A DNA stretch of 64,000 nucleotides from Lactarius indigo (lineage: Eukaryota; Basidiomycota; Agaricomycetes; Russulales; Russulaceae): NCBI GenBank assembly GCA_025766275.1, contig JAFKAC010000079.1, positions 186,001 through 250,000 of the forward strand, read 5' to 3'. The stretch's first letter is position 1. Each line of letters opens with the position of its first letter. Both the position numbers and the translations under genes were made by a program. Shown here piece by piece: positions 12,913 to 25,958 of the stretch. The notes under the pieces were generated by a model. The model had not been told where the DNA came from and made no database searches. It was given only the letters and a program-made list of their open reading frames with translations.

Positions 12913-15900
12913 GCATGATACCTGGTTACGATGAACCTTCTCTATTATATATTAGTGTGGAAAGATTACCTTGTTTGACATATTTGGTCGGATACACAGA
13001 TAGTAGGTACCAGTAGTCTTTGAAGTGTAGCGGGTTTCCCCACATTATCCCTTCAGACCTGGCCATTCACGAAAACGTTGTCCTCACCCTCACCCTCGCT
13101 CATGACAATCCCCCACGCTCTATCGGCGGTCCAAGATGAGCACCTCAGAGTGCCACATGTTGCGCAACTTAGCATACCGCATGTAACACCACCACTGGCA
13201 CCTGGTAGCCTCGCAGGAGAAGGAGAAAGCTCAGGCAGCACACACTAGAGTAGAGATGGAGGCCGCGCTGAAGTATGCGAGCGAGATGCAAAGTGCCATT
13301 TGAATGCGCTGGTGATCCATGAGAGTGAAGAAAGAGATTTGAGGCTGCGGGAGAGACAATCTACCAAACCCCACATCACCCCCGCCCCTGGCGTTAATGG
13401 AGACAACCCTCTCACTGGCGCCCGCCCTGGTGCCAGTACCATCATGGTGCACTGTTCACGGTGGGGACAAGAATACAAATGACGCGCTTGATGTCCTCCT
13501 CGAGCAGACCACGTGAGATTTCCTTGATGTCACCACTGGCGCAACCGCCCTCCGAAGGCGCCCCAGATGCAGACGCATATTCCGGGAAAGAGGCCGATTC
13601 CTGTGTCAGTGGTAGCTCAGGGAGCGCGACACCAAGTTACAGTACGGGGCAGGAACGAACTCCGCCGGATGAGCCGTCGTGCTGGGTCGAGCAGGTATCT
13701 CCGACATAAGTCCGAACATCCCAAGCTGAGTCCGGACCTTCGTAGTTATCGTGTCTCTCTTACGATGAGCCCCAACCAGCTTCCCTGTGGCGGTAGTGTG
13801 GCTGTTTCAAAACTACGGCCTTCTCGAGTGCGGTAGGCGTGGGACCGGAATCGAGGTCTTGTTAGCGACTAGTGGTCTGTCTACGTATCGTCCGAAGCAG
13901 CTGACGGATGAGCCGCACCGGCGCTTTCCATTGTCTTGCAGAGTTTGCGCTGGAAAAGGATTTGAAATGGTGAAGTGGAACCTAGCGGGCCGTTCGTCCT
14001 ATTCCAAGAGTTTCATCGTTGTCGGACCATCTTCGATGTCGTCTCTCAGGCTACTAGATGCGCAAACACTGTGGGGTGTGCGACGCACAGAGCCTCGGCC
14101 AAGACGGTGTCTGTCAGGACTCAGGACAACCTTTTTTAAATAATTGATATGATTAAGACCGATTTCATATGTCGCATCAGAAGAGTTAGAAGTACAAATC
14201 TATCGCGAATCTGCTGTCGTCATTGACCAAGCTAGCAGACCAATCGCGTGGCGGACTACGAAGTCATTCCGATGTATCCATCCATTGGCGGATTTGTCCG
14301 GGAACCGAGATCTGAGTAGCCTAACGAAGTCTGGAGCCTATGACCCACCAGACCAAAAAAAATCTGATGTCAGGGATTTTCCACAGCTCCAGTTTCGAGT
14401 TATCTTGGTGTGTTGCTATATACAGACGGCGACTGCACATGGCCTTCCTCATTGGCAGACGCAAGCTTGGTTAATTAGAGGATATTGCCGCGATTTAACC
14501 TATGTACCAAACACCGCACAGAGGGGCTCTCCGTACTGTACACTCGTCACGGGAACTTAAATATTAAGGCGGGACGTACTGGGTGCTTACCAGCCTGAGT
14601 AGAGATAGGCTTCCTTGTGCTACGACGCAAGATAATCACCCTGACCAGCAGGACGGTGACACTCCTCTTGAAGAACATAATAGTAGAGATGGCTCGCCCA
14701 TTGTTGTCTAAGACAGCGATGTCTTTTCAGAAGCGACCAGTCAGCGAGCGTATTCTCGGACTGTATTTTGGGACACGCAGGACAGTTCCATGTATGAACC
14801 TCCGTTTGTATGCAGATGAGCGAGAATCTCAAGACAAAATAGAAAAAACGAGACAACTCCGAATTTCCAGGATCATACATACTGTCATCGAGAGCTTCCG
14901 CCGCGGCCATGATGCAATATGGCACGTAAACCAAGAAGAGAGACATGAGTGCTGCCAACCTGTCTCACCTAACGTGTTTCCGAAACCAAATTTTGGAGAC
15001 ATGAAAGCGATTGACACCTTCCCTTGCAATTATTACGAGCATGCAGTTGACGAGCAACCCTCAGTTGATGGAAAAATAAACAAAAGCGTGGGCGGAGGAA
15101 TGCCAAGAACCATCAGATCTGCGTTTCAATTACGCGGCAATCGCCGAGAAAACCCTACGTGATGTCCGCGCAGGCTTGTAACTTACTTGTACCGAGCCAC
15201 TTCACTTCGGGAACTACAGAACAGCACCTCCAGTGCACTTCCGGTCTAGGCCAAGCGCGAAGACCACTTTCCAACAAGAGGCGACTCAATACACTGGTAT
15301 GACCGGGACGAGGAGTGGAAGCGGTCTCCTATTGACATCATGATTGTCTGAGGATACGCTTCACTCGGCGATTTTGAGCACTCATCCAATCCTGGGCACG
15401 CGATAAACGACAGCCCGGGTCATAGTTCATCCAAGTTATCTGCTTCGAAAATAATTTTCTCCAGAGGCGCATGTATGGCCACCCCTTGTTAGCACTTGGT
15501 TGAGAGCGAATGTACAACGAGACAGTCTACTACTAAACCCAGTAAGGACGGCAAGGCGGAGCCGGTTCTGAGTCGCTGGGAGAACAGTCGGGGTTTCCGG
15601 GAATGTCTGAGTCTAAGACAACCCTTATATGCGTGCTACTAGAATGTAGGTGAGCGAGGAAGTACGACCCCAGAATCGCCGGAAGCGTACTCACGCTGTT
15701 CGTCTGTCCAGCGCTCAGCGCTCGCCGCTCATACGTTCCCACGCATGAGACATTAACCCTCTTCTCCAACCTTTCACTCCTTTTTCGCCATCCTCACGAA
15801 CCCGAATCGACGCGCCAGAAGCAGAGCCCCCATCCAGTGACGAGGGCAACAGACGTTTTGTTAGTGCCAAAGTGAGAAAAATACGTTGAAATGTTTGACT

Positions 15901-16622
15901 CTTCCCACTGCCGCCCTCACGAAGATGGCATGCGAATCGTAGGTCCTATAGCCGACGCGCAGTGGAGAAAATGATAATATAAGTCATCCGAGTCCTGATA
16001 GTGGAGATTGGGGCCGAGATTGATGTGGCCGGGGTGTTCTTGAATTCCAGGCTTTGGTGTCAATAGTAGGGTGTAGGGGAATCCGGCGCCATGTAGAGGG
16101 GTAGAGAAGAGCATTTGGAAATTGGATGCCATTCCATTTGACAGTTGGATACCATTTCGTTTATTATTGGGAGAACCTGGATAGGGGAGATAATGCACAC
16201 TTCAACGGACCAAGCATTTTCCGATTCTGGTGACAAACTTTTCGCACTGTTCGCCGCTCACCTTCTGCCAGTTTGGAGAAGGGCAAGGAAGGAGGAGGCG
16301 CCTAGTTCTGCAGGAACATGAACTTTGGTTGGCGTCCAGATTGGCTGATTTGACTTGGCATGACACTTGTTGAACGAGAAGTCGGGGAAGTTGGACCTAG
16401 GTCGGTTTGGGAAGCTGCGGACCGGTGATCCCGTCACGATTGAACCAGTCCTGACGCGCCTCACGAACGCGCCTGAAGAACCCGTTCAAACCGTGTTATC
16501 AAGTCATGTGCGCGTCAATCGCCGAACGCATACAGGCAGTGCCACGCGCGTTCGATCCCACCTAGAGAAGCGTCCTCGTCTCGGCTTGCACTCTCGTCTG
16601 ACTCGGACTTGCAGCGAACACA
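12913..16622. other. intergenic between NLR1 and NLR2, with duplicated flank blocks
   Basis: 12950-13110 is the conserved receptor 3' flank (GACATATTTGGTCGGATACA type, then a GAAAACGTTGTCCTCACCC block) also found after NLR3, NLR4 and NLR5. About 15.5-16.6 kb matches the segment before NLR6 (57.65-58.6 kb) and includes CAGCGCTCAGCGCTCGCCG. The middle, about 13.4-15.4 kb, looks unique. On the minus strand near 14.7-14.96 kb a hydrophobic frame (MAALMSLFLVYVPYC..) could be part of an unrecognised spliced membrane protein; support is weak. The NLR2 promoter element CGATTGAACCAGTCC is at 16438. Confidence 0.5.
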
Positions 16623-19600
16623 ATGTCGCCCAGTCTCCAGGTGTCCTTCACTCCAAATTTCCGACCGATCCTCGATAAGGCCCTGAAAGAGTACAAGAAG
16701 AAGACCGGAAAATAACTTACTACCCACCCGCTCGCGGAGGAGATAGCGAACTGTGATTCTTTTCTGAAGCTATCCTCAGCGTGCTTCAAGGGAAAGCCAA
16801 CGAACTCAATCAGTCGCAGCGCAGCGATGAGCGACTCATCAAGTGGCTTACACCAACCGTGAATGTCCTCAATGCGCTCTCTGCTACCCTTGGTGAGGGT
16901 GTTGGTACCGTGAGTTTCATTATGTGCCGCGGCGGCGTCATACTTGGTCTATGTACTAACGACTCTCAGGTGTTCCCCCCTTCCAAGATCATCTTTTCTG
17001 GAATCAGCATCTTCCTTGTGGTTAGTCCTCTCGCTCAGTCCCACCGTTTGGGCTGTGATAATACCATCTCATGCAGGCAGCGAAGGATACAGCAGCGAGC
17101 CGCGACGCACTTATCGAGCTCTTTGACAGAATCGAAGACTTCTTTGTACGCCTCCAAACCTATACCGAAGTCCCACCGACAACAGAAATGACGAATGTGA
17201 TGGGCAAGATTTTGGCTGAAACGTTGTCTATGCTTGCTATCGCGACAAAGGAGATGAAGCAAAGGCCAATCAGTGGGTTCATCTCCGGTACTGAGCTTCC
17301 CTCACTCAAATTAGACCAGAGACATTCTTTAAGAGGGTGGTGGGAAGGAACGATATTGGAGACGCATTACAGAGGTTGGATACGTTGGAACAGGGGGAGC
17401 TCCGTATGGTGACTGCGCAAATGTTAAAGACTACCAGCGATCTCAAACACAGTGCGTAGCCCATTTGTCTTGCGGGTAGATCATACCGATCCTCTTCTGA
17501 TCAGATGCGAAGGAAACAAAAATGATGGTGCAGAAGATCGTAAGCGATATGAGCTCCCACGATTGTTCGTGCTGAAATGACCCTATCCCTAATACTTGTA
17601 TAAGCTCACGCACGACTCATAGGGAAGCGGCTTCTCCAGGACCTCCAAAGATGGCTGACTCCGCCTGATCCATTGACGAATCACAACATCGCGTACAGCG
17701 CTCAGCACGAGATAACTGCGGCATGGATTTTCGGCGAGGATATCTTTAAGGAATGGGAGTCGTCGAGCTCCTTGTTATGGATTCATGGCAAACGTATGTC
17801 ATTACCCAGCGAGCAGGGATTCACCTGTCACTGACTACTCATTCATAGCGGGCTCGGGAAAGAGTGTCCTTTGGTTTGGTGTTTTATTGTGTCCTCCTCA
17901 TACCAAAGCTCATGCCCTCAGCTAGCTCGGCAATCATACAGCATATCATCACCCTACGTGATACTGGGTCGGCCTCCGCCGCCTATTTCTATTTTGATTT
18001 TAGAGATGTCGATAAGAAAAGTCGGCGCGGCCTCCTTTCCTCACTTCTCATACAGCTTGCTTCCCAGTCTACACCTTGTCTTAATATACTCTCCCACGTC
18101 TATTCTACCTATGACGCTGGCAAGGAACAACCTAGCGAACGTGCTTTGGTCCAATACCTCAAAGACATGCTCATGGCGCCATCCCTGTCTCGACTCCCCA
18201 CTTACATCGTCCTAGACGCCCTTGACGAATGTCCCAACACTTCCGGCATTCCAACTCCACGAGGTCATGTCCTCGGAATTGTAAAAGATCTTGTTGACCT
18301 CCGTCTTCCGAATCTACACATGTGCATTACCAGTCGCTGGGAGAATGATATCCGGACCGCTCTCGAGTCCATGGTATCGAACCACCTCTCCCTCCATGAC
18401 CAACCTGGACAGGAGAAAAACATCGTCGAATACATCCGCGCTGTTGTTCAATCCGACTCCCAAATGATGAGTTGGCGCGAAGATGACAGGAGTCTAGTAA
18501 TCAGGACACTCTCCGAGAAAGCCGATGGCATGTAAGGCGATGCTTTGTTCTCATCAAACTCCTCTAATATTGATCATACAGGTTCCAGTGGGTCTTCTGC
18601 CAGTTGGAGATGTTGAGGCAATGTCTGGCTCCCAGTCTTCGTCAACTTAACGAACTACCGAAGACATACGAGCGGGTCTTGAAGGAGATCGAGTTCACAA
18701 ACCAAGGTCAATACGCGCATTGTCTGTTGCAATGCCTTTCCGTGGCTTTGCGGCCGCTTCGTGTTGAGGAGTTGGCAGAGGTACTCGTGTTTGACCTTGA
18801 TACGGTCGAGGGAGAGATCCTGACGCTTCATGCAGAATGGCACTGGGAAGACCAAGAGCGAGCGGTGCTGTCTGCTTGTTCGAGCCTAGTTGGAATTGTC
18901 GACAGCGAAGATGGCCGGGTTGTCCAATTTTCACATTTTTCGGTGAAAGAATACCTTACGTTAAATCGTCTTGTCGCCGCGAGTGGAGGTATCTCATAGT
19001 ATCACATTCTTCTCGAACCTGTGCACTTGATAATTGCGTGGGCCTGCCTCAGGGTTCTACTCAACCTGGATAATTGCATTGATGAAGAGTACGACAAGAA
19101 TGATGGAGGCGATGGCAACCATAGCAACAATGACGTCCCTCTGCTCAAGTACGCTGCCGAACACTGGGCATCGCACGCTCAGGTTTGGGGCGTGTCGTCA
19201 CGCCTGAAGGATGCGATGGAGATTCTCTTTGACTTGAATAAGCCATACTTTTTGGCATGGATACGGATATACGACATCGACCCTTATGTATATTGGTATT
19301 TGAAAGAACGCCATCCCCAACCCCTGTACTACGCCACTCTTTGTGGATTTTATGACCTAGTTTGGCGCCTTGCCATTAAACACCCGGAGAAAGTAAATTA
19401 TCGTGATGGCAACCTCGAATGCCCCCTGGTCGCGGCCCTATCAAGAAAACACTTTCGGATTGCCCAGCTCCTCATTGAGCATGGCGCCCATATCACCGTT
19501 CGTGGATGTCCCCCCCTTTTCCACATAATCCGATTTTCAGGAGATGCTCGTGTCGACGCTGTGCAGTTTCTGCTCAGACATGGTGCAGATGTGAATGCCA

Positions 19601-20010
19601 CGGAGGAACATTTTTGGACTCCACTGCATATAGCAGCAGAAACGGGAAACCTCAAGGTAGCCCAGATGTTACTTGAACACGGGGCCGAGGTCGATTGTCG
19701 GAACGACAAGGGCCAAACATCGTTGCACCTGGTGTCGACCAGGAAGTCCGGCGATCATGAAGGCGAACGCGAGAGCGAACGAGTTATTCTTGCACGAATC
19801 TTAGTGGAGCGTGGTGCGGACGTGATAGCACAAGATCAGGACAAGACAACGCCGCTACATTTCGCATCATGTTATGGGCAGTCCGAGATTTCCCGCCTGC
19901 TACCCAACCATGGCGCAAATGCCCAAGCAGAGAACATCCGAGGCCAGAGCCCGCTGCATGAGGCGTCACGTTCAGTAAGAAAGGAAAGTCAGCTGTTGGT
20001 CGGCAGTTGA
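16623..20010 (+). pseudogene. NLR2: truncated Goodbye-NACHT-ankyrin pseudogene
   Basis: Same exon order as the intact paralogs, but broken in several ways. Codon 31 is TAA (16713-16715) where the other copies have GAA (Glu). A 2-base insertion near 16761 shifts exon 1. The exon-9 frame has a TAG at 18997-18999 where NLR3 to NLR6 keep a sense codon. Homology to the ankyrin region stops near 19970, after which the frame reads foreign sequence to a stop at 20010. The NACHT exon (about 17935-18533) is open, with IVLDALDEC and TSRWEND, grouping it with NLR4 and NLR6. Exon 9 also lacks a few codons in frame (residues between LRQLNELPK and TYERVL). At most a short peptide could be made. Confidence 0.85.
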
Positions 20011-20640
20011 CCCAAAATAGTCATCGGGTAGTCAACGTGACTAAGAAATGAATATTTGCAAGATTTCTGAGTCAGGGTGACTAAGATTGACTACGAATAG
20101 CCAGGTCGAGGGGCTTTGCCGAAGTCAAGCGAAGTCAACACATGGGCAATCTGAGTCACTGGACAGCTATTTTTAGTCATTGAGGGACAAATTTGTAGTC
20201 ATTGTTGGTCTAATCTAAGTCGTCTAATGGTCACATCAAGTCAATTATGGATAAATCTGTAGTCAATCAATGCCAGATGTGCTCCAGGAGACTGCGAGAT
20301 GGTCCTAAACACTGCCAATTGTGCATGATAACCATGAGAGAAAGGATTTTACAGTAGTTAGATACCCTTGAGAGTGAGATGATGAGAAATAATGGGAGAG
20401 CCTGAGAGAAAGAGCGCACGAAGGTTCGAAGTATTCTGACTCTGGCAACCCTACATGTGACAATGGCCCATACCACAGTCAGGGCTGAGGGTGAAAATGT
20501 CAGCACCCTCTGACGCTGGGGAGACATTGGTAGTAATATGGGTACTAGGGGAAAGTCACTGGGTCACTGAATGTCCTGAGGCAAGCGCAAGCCCAGCTCT
20601 CAAGCTGCAGTGCGTGGGCGGTGCACGTGCTCGGACACAT
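19970..20640. other. foreign segment replacing the NLR2 3' end
   Basis: Ankyrin homology ends near 19970, and similarity to the NLR4 promoter begins near 20640. The roughly 670 bases between match nothing else in the window. The left half is AT-rich with many short AGTCA and TGACT words (for example GGTAGTCAACGTGACTAAG). No open frame, LTR or convincing terminal inverted repeat was found. It may be a small insertion or the product of a deletion that fused NLR2 to the NLR3 promoter. Confidence 0.45.
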
Positions 20641-20725
20641 CGATCCGGTCAGTATCCGGTCGCAATTGTACCCGGGCCGGATCCGAGTCTCACAAATTTC
20701 CAACTCGATAAGGCAAGTACAGCAC

Positions 20726-20755
20726 ACGTTCCCTACCTGAGAAACGTGGTCCTTG
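20726..20755 (+). promoter_or_regulatory. conserved receptor promoter block upstream of NLR3
   Basis: ACGTTCCC followed by CTGAGAAACGTGGTCCTTG lies about 50-80 bp before the NLR3 start. The same block, with few changes, is at 50279-50308 before NLR5 and about 60260-60290 before NLR6. It contains an inverted ACGTTCCC / GAAACGT arrangement. Function unknown; conservation may simply reflect recent duplication. Confidence 0.45.
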
Positions 20756-20805
20756 CATCACATTTTGATTAGCACCCTTGTCCAACTCAGAGACTCAGAG
20801 TCGTA

Positions 20806-23800
20806 ATGAGCACAATTTCAACTTCCTCTACGCCGAATTTTCAACCGATCTTCGACGAGGCCCTCAAAGAGTACAAGAAGAAGACTGGAAAAGAACTAAC
20901 CACCCACCCACTCGCAGACGAGATCAAAACCTGCGATTCTCCTGAAGCTATTCTTACAGTACTTCAAGGGAAAGCCAATGAACTCAACCCATCTCAGCGC
21001 AACGACGATCGACTCACTAAGTGGCTTACACCGACTGTGAACGTTCTCAATGCACTCTCCGCCACCCTTGGTGAGGGTGTTGGTACGGTGAGCCCCACCC
21101 CCAGCATGCTGCCGCATCATATTCAGTCTGTGTCATAACGTTGACTCTCAGGTATTTCCTCCTACAAAAATCATATTTTCTGGAATCGGTATCCTCCCCG
21201 TGGTCGGTTTTCTTGCCCAATCCAACCGTGTATGCCGTGATAACACCATCTCACGCAGGCGGCGAAGGACACGGCAACGAGCCGCGATACGCTTATCGAG
21301 CTCTTTGACCAGATCAAGAACTTCTTTGTACGCCTCAAGACCTACACCGAAGTCCCACCGACTGCGGAGATGACGAACGTGATGGGGAAGATTATGGCGG
21401 AAGTGCTGTGTATGCTTGCTATCGCGACAAAGGCGATGAAGCAAGGACGAACGAGTGGGTGCAGTTCTGGTACTGAGCTTCCCCTCACTTAAATTCGACC
21501 AGAAACGTTTCTTAAGAAGCTGGCGGGAAGAAAAGATATTGAGGACGCGTTACAGAGGCCGGATAAACTAGAACAGGGGGAGCTCCGTATGGTGACTGCG
21601 CAGGTGTTTAAGACCACCAGCGATATCAAGGGTGCCACAAGTGATATCAAAGTCGTCAAGGACGGTGCGTAGCTCTTTTTTCTTGCAGCACAATTCATAA
21701 TGAGTCTCTTCGGATTAGACACGATGGAAACAAAAGTTATGGTTCAGCAGATGGTCGGCGATATCATCTCCCGCGAATGTTCGCATTGTCACAAACTCCC
21801 CGTGAATACTTGTAAAAGCTCACATACCAATTCTAGGGGAGCGGCTCCGAGGATGGCTCACTCCGCCCGATCCATCGACAAACCACACCAACGCGTGCAA
21901 CTCCCAGCACGAGAGAACCGCAGCCTGGGTTTTCAACGACAATATATTTAAGGAGTGGGAGTTGTCCGAGTCTGGATCCTTGTTGTGGATCCATGGCAAA
22001 GGTATGGATGATCTCACACTGCGGAATTAACACCTCGCCAACGACTCCTGTTTTCGTAGCTGGTTCGGGGAAGAGCGTCCTATGGTTTGCCCATCTGGTT
22101 TCTCTTCGTATTTAGATGTTTATGCCCTTCACCAGCTCTGCAATGATCCAGCATGTCATTACTCTGCGCGATGCTGGGTCGGCCTCCGTCGCCTATTTCT
22201 ATTTCGATTTTAGAGATGTCGAGAAGAAGGATTGGCGCAACCTCATTTCTTCCCTTCTGATACAGCTCTCTTCTCGGTCCAAGCCCTGTCTCGATTTACT
22301 CTCCCACGTCTATTCGACCTATAACGATGGCAAGGAACGGCCCAGTGGACGTGCTTTGGTCCAATGCCTCAAGGACATGCTGGTGTCGCTATCTCAACTC
22401 CCCACTTACATCATCCTTGATGCCATCGACGAATGTTCCAACACGTTTGGGATCCCAACTCCGCGAGGAAATGTACTCGAACTTATAAAAGATCTTGTTG
22501 ACCTCCGCTTGCCGAATTTGCACATATGCGTAACTAGTCGCCCGGAAATTGACATCTGGACTGCTCTCGAACCTTTGACATCGGGCCACTTCTCCCTTCA
22601 TGACCAACCTGGACAGAAGAAAGATATCGCTGAATACATCTGCTCTGTTGTTCAATCCGACCCCCAAATGAAAAGGTGGCGGGACGATGACCGAAAATTG
22701 GTTATTGATAAGCTCTCGGAGAAAGCTGATGGCATGTAAGGCGATGTTTCGCTCTCTCCAATATTTCCCCTCGTCTTAATATTGATCATATAGGTTCCGA
22801 TGGGTCTTTTGTCAGTTGGAGATGTTGAGGCATTGTCTCGCTCCCAGTCTTCGGCGTCAACTCAACTCACTACCAAAAAGCCTGGATGAGACATACGAGC
22901 GAGTACTGAAAGAAATCGAGTCGACGAACCAAGGCCAACATGCGCGTCGTCTGTTGCAGTGCCTTGCCGTGGCTGTGCGGCCGCTTCGTGTTGAGGAACT
23001 CGCTGAGGTGCTTGCATTTGACCTTGATGCAGCCAAGTCCGACATCCCGGCGTTCCACGCAGAATGGAGATGGGAAGACCAAGAACAGGCAGTGTTGTCC
23101 GCTTGTTCGAGCCTCATTGCCATCGTCGACGGCGACTCGGACAAATCCCGTGTTGTCCAATTTTCGCATTTTTCGGTGAAAGAATACCTCACTTCAGATC
23201 GTCTTGCCGTCGCAAGTGGAGACGTCTCACGATATCATATTGTCCCAGAACCCGCGCATTTGATACTGGCTCAGGCCTGCCTTGGAGTTCTACTCAATTC
23301 GGATAATTGCGTAGTCGGAGAGAGTGAAGTCAGGTCCATTCCTCTGCTCGGATATGCTGCCGAACACTGGGTTTCGCATGCTCAGATAGGGAACGTGTCA
23401 TCACGTTTGAAGGACGCGATGGAGACACTCTTTGACTCGGACAAGCCATATTTTTTGTCATGGAAACGGATATACGACGTATACCCAAATATACTCTGGG
23501 ACGGCTCTTATCCAACTAATCCCCTGTACTACGCCGCTCTTTGTGGGTTCTATGACCTTGTTCAGCGTCTCATCGCCAAACACCCCGACCAAGTAAATCA
23601 CGACGGTAGTCAGTATAACTCGCCCCTGGCTGCGGCACTATTTAGGAAACACATCCGAGTTGCAGATCTCCTACACGAGCACGGCGCGCATCCTCATATT
23701 CGGGGAAGCCCTCCACTTTGCTATGCAATCCAATTCTCAGATGATGCCCGTGTCGATGCCGTGCAGTTTCTACTTAGATACGGCGCACATGTGAATGCTG

Positions 23801-25524
23801 GACAGAAGAATCTCCAGACACCTCTGCATCTAGCAGCGGATATAGGAGATTCAGACGTAGCTCGGATATTACTCGAACACGGCGCAGATGTCAATCTTCG
23901 GGACAATTATGGCCGGGTTCCATTACACCTAGTGTCTAACAGCGAGCGCGGGTCTAGAAGAGATGAAGGTGGCGAACGTTCGATTCTTGCGCGATTATTA
24001 GCGGATCGCTGCGCGGACTTGAATGCAAGAGATGAGGACGACGCAACCCCATTGCATTTCGCATCAAATCATTGGCGGTTCGAGATCGCCCAGCTGCTGC
24101 TCGAGCATGGCGCTAACGCCAATCCATCCAATATTCAAGGCCGGAACCCACTGCACGAGCTGTCACGATCCCACTATAATTCATATTATGCTGATAGGTT
24201 GCGTGAAACGCTGGGCGGAGAAAAACTGCACAATGTTCTCTGTATCGCGAAGCTTTTACTGGAGCACGGCGTGGACGTGAATGCACTAGATAAAGACCAC
24301 GAAACCCCATTACACTTCGCATGCTCTTACGGGATGCTCGAGGTCGCACGATTGCTGCTCGACCACGGTGCAAAAGCCGATGCGGAGAATGTACTAGGCC
24401 AGACCCCTCTACACCTAGTATCTCAAAGCGAACGGTTCTTCTGCGAAGACCCCAATATCACACTGCTATTACTGGGGCTTGGCGTGGATGTGAACGCGCG
24501 AGATAAGGAACTGGCAACCCCTTTACATTTCGCGTGTTCCCATGGAAACTTCGAGACCGCAGTAGTGTTGCTCGGCCATGGCGCAGAAGTCGACGCGCAG
24601 ACTGTTGATGGCCAGACACCATTACATCGAGTATCTCCAAACTCATATCCTCGCGCCGACGACAATCCCCGTCTTGCACAGCTAATGTTGGAACGTGGCG
24701 CAGACGCGAATGCACGAGATAAGGACCAGGCGACTCCGTTACATTTGGCATGCTGCATATCAATGGTCGAGACTGCACGGGTACTGCTCGGTCATGGCGC
24801 AAAGGCCGACGCACAGGACGCAAAAGGCCGGACACCATTACACCAAGTATCGCAGAACCTATTCTCTTACCCAGGTTACGACGATTCCAAAATCGCACGG
24901 CTATTGTTGGAATGTGGCGTAGATGTAAACGCACGAGATAATGATCAAGAAACCCCTTTACATGCCGCGTGCTCCTATGGGGACGCCGGGACCGCACTGG
25001 TGTTACTCGACCACGGCGCCGAAGTCAGCGCGCAAAATGCCGATGGCCAGACCGCATTACACCGAGTATCTCAAGCCTCATCCAGTTACTTAAGCGACCA
25101 TGTTGTACGGCTATTGTTGGAGCGCGGCGTAGACGTAAATGCAAGAGACAAGCACCAGGCGACCCCGTTACATTTGGCGTCTTACAAGAGGCTGAATATT
25201 ATCCCAGTCCTACTCGATCATGGTGCAGACGCCAATGCACGGAATGCGGATGGCCAGACCCCATTACACCGAGTATTACAGTACTCGGTTGACGACATAT
25301 ACGACAGTTCCCGTGTTGCTCGTTTTGCGCAGCTATTGATGGAGCGCGGTGTGGACTTGAATGCACGAGACAAGGAGCAGGAAACCCCATTACATTTGGC
25401 ATCCTACTACGGCTATGTCGAAGTTGCAGAGGTGCTGCTCGACCACGAGGCACGGGCTAATGCCGAAAACATCCGGTCTTACGAGGTATGGACGCTCGGA
25501 TATGTAAATGAATGTAGTGAGTAA
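20806..25524 (+). CDS. NLR3: Goodbye-NACHT-ankyrin protein, 3' end disrupted by retrotransposon
   Basis: Exons 20806-21087, 21152-21202, 21259-21454, 21503-21664, 21719-21778, 21837-22001, 22060-22084, 22136-22735 and from 22794 join in phase. Walker A is GKAGSGKS (about 304-311), Walker B IILDAIDEC, then TSRPE. The ankyrin array is cut at 25476 after ..NAENIR by a copia LTR. The frame then reads 16 LTR-encoded codons to a stop at 25524, giving 1423 residues. The missing end (38552-38893) resumes in the same frame, and before insertion the protein would have been 1521 residues with seven ankyrin supra-repeats. A truncated product lacking the last one and a half units is possible if the LTR does not block transcription. 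Exons 1-5 resemble NLR4; NACHT and ankyrin parts resemble NLR5. Confidence 0.82.
25472..25476. repeat. copia target-site duplication, left
   Basis: TCCGG immediately before the left LTR, repeated at 38547-38551 after the right LTR. Five bases is the usual size for Ty1/copia integration. Confidence 0.9.
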
Positions 25525-25944
25525 TAAATGAGTTAGAACGCGTGCGCCGCCTGTGTCTGTACAAACGGACAAGGCACTCAGAATCTGCGCACGCTAGAGC
25601 AGATACTAGGTATATTCACCTGTACAAACGGACAAGGCACTGGGGCCGGTAAGTACAGGCAAGTCGGTAGTAAACTACTATAACTCACCTCAGAATCTGC
25701 GCATGCTAGAGCAGATACTGAGGTTCTACGATACGAGAATACGGAACGTTTTATACTGTAAGTATACGAAAATAAATTTCTTTTCCACTTCCGCGGAACG
25801 GCGTGGGCAACGGGAATCGAGACAGTAAGTAAGTAAAATATTGTGACGTCGCGCGCGTTTGCACGACATCCGCTCAGTACCAAAATATACGGAATATACG
25901 AAGTGGACACAATCGATAAGGTAATAATAGAACTCACTTCAACA
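25477..25944 (-). repeat. copia 3' LTR
   Basis: This is the 3' LTR in sense orientation. A TATAAAA box lies at 25755-25749 (minus). Inside the LTR a segment beginning TGTACAAACGGACAAGGCAC occurs at 25558 and again at 25621, and a CAGAATCTGCGCA.GCTAGA motif occurs near 25578 and 25691, so the LTR holds internal direct repeats. Confidence 0.93.
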
Positions 25945-25958
25945 CTCCCCCTCAAACC
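25945..25958 (-). other. copia polypurine tract
   Basis: In sense orientation the bases before the 3' LTR read TTTGAGGGGGAG directly followed by TGTTGAAG. A purine-rich tract here primes plus-strand DNA synthesis in LTR elements. Confidence 0.75.

Noticed and set aside
14620..15162. Possible gene at 14.6-15.2 kb on either strand
   Set aside because: A hydrophobic minus-strand frame is present, but no domain, paralog or convincing splice pattern was found, so it is only mentioned in the intergenic entry.
24458..24997. Long open frames antisense to the ankyrin exons (also in NLR1, NLR4 and NLR5)
   Set aside because: They repeat with the ankyrin period and follow from its codon bias. They have no independent domain or start.
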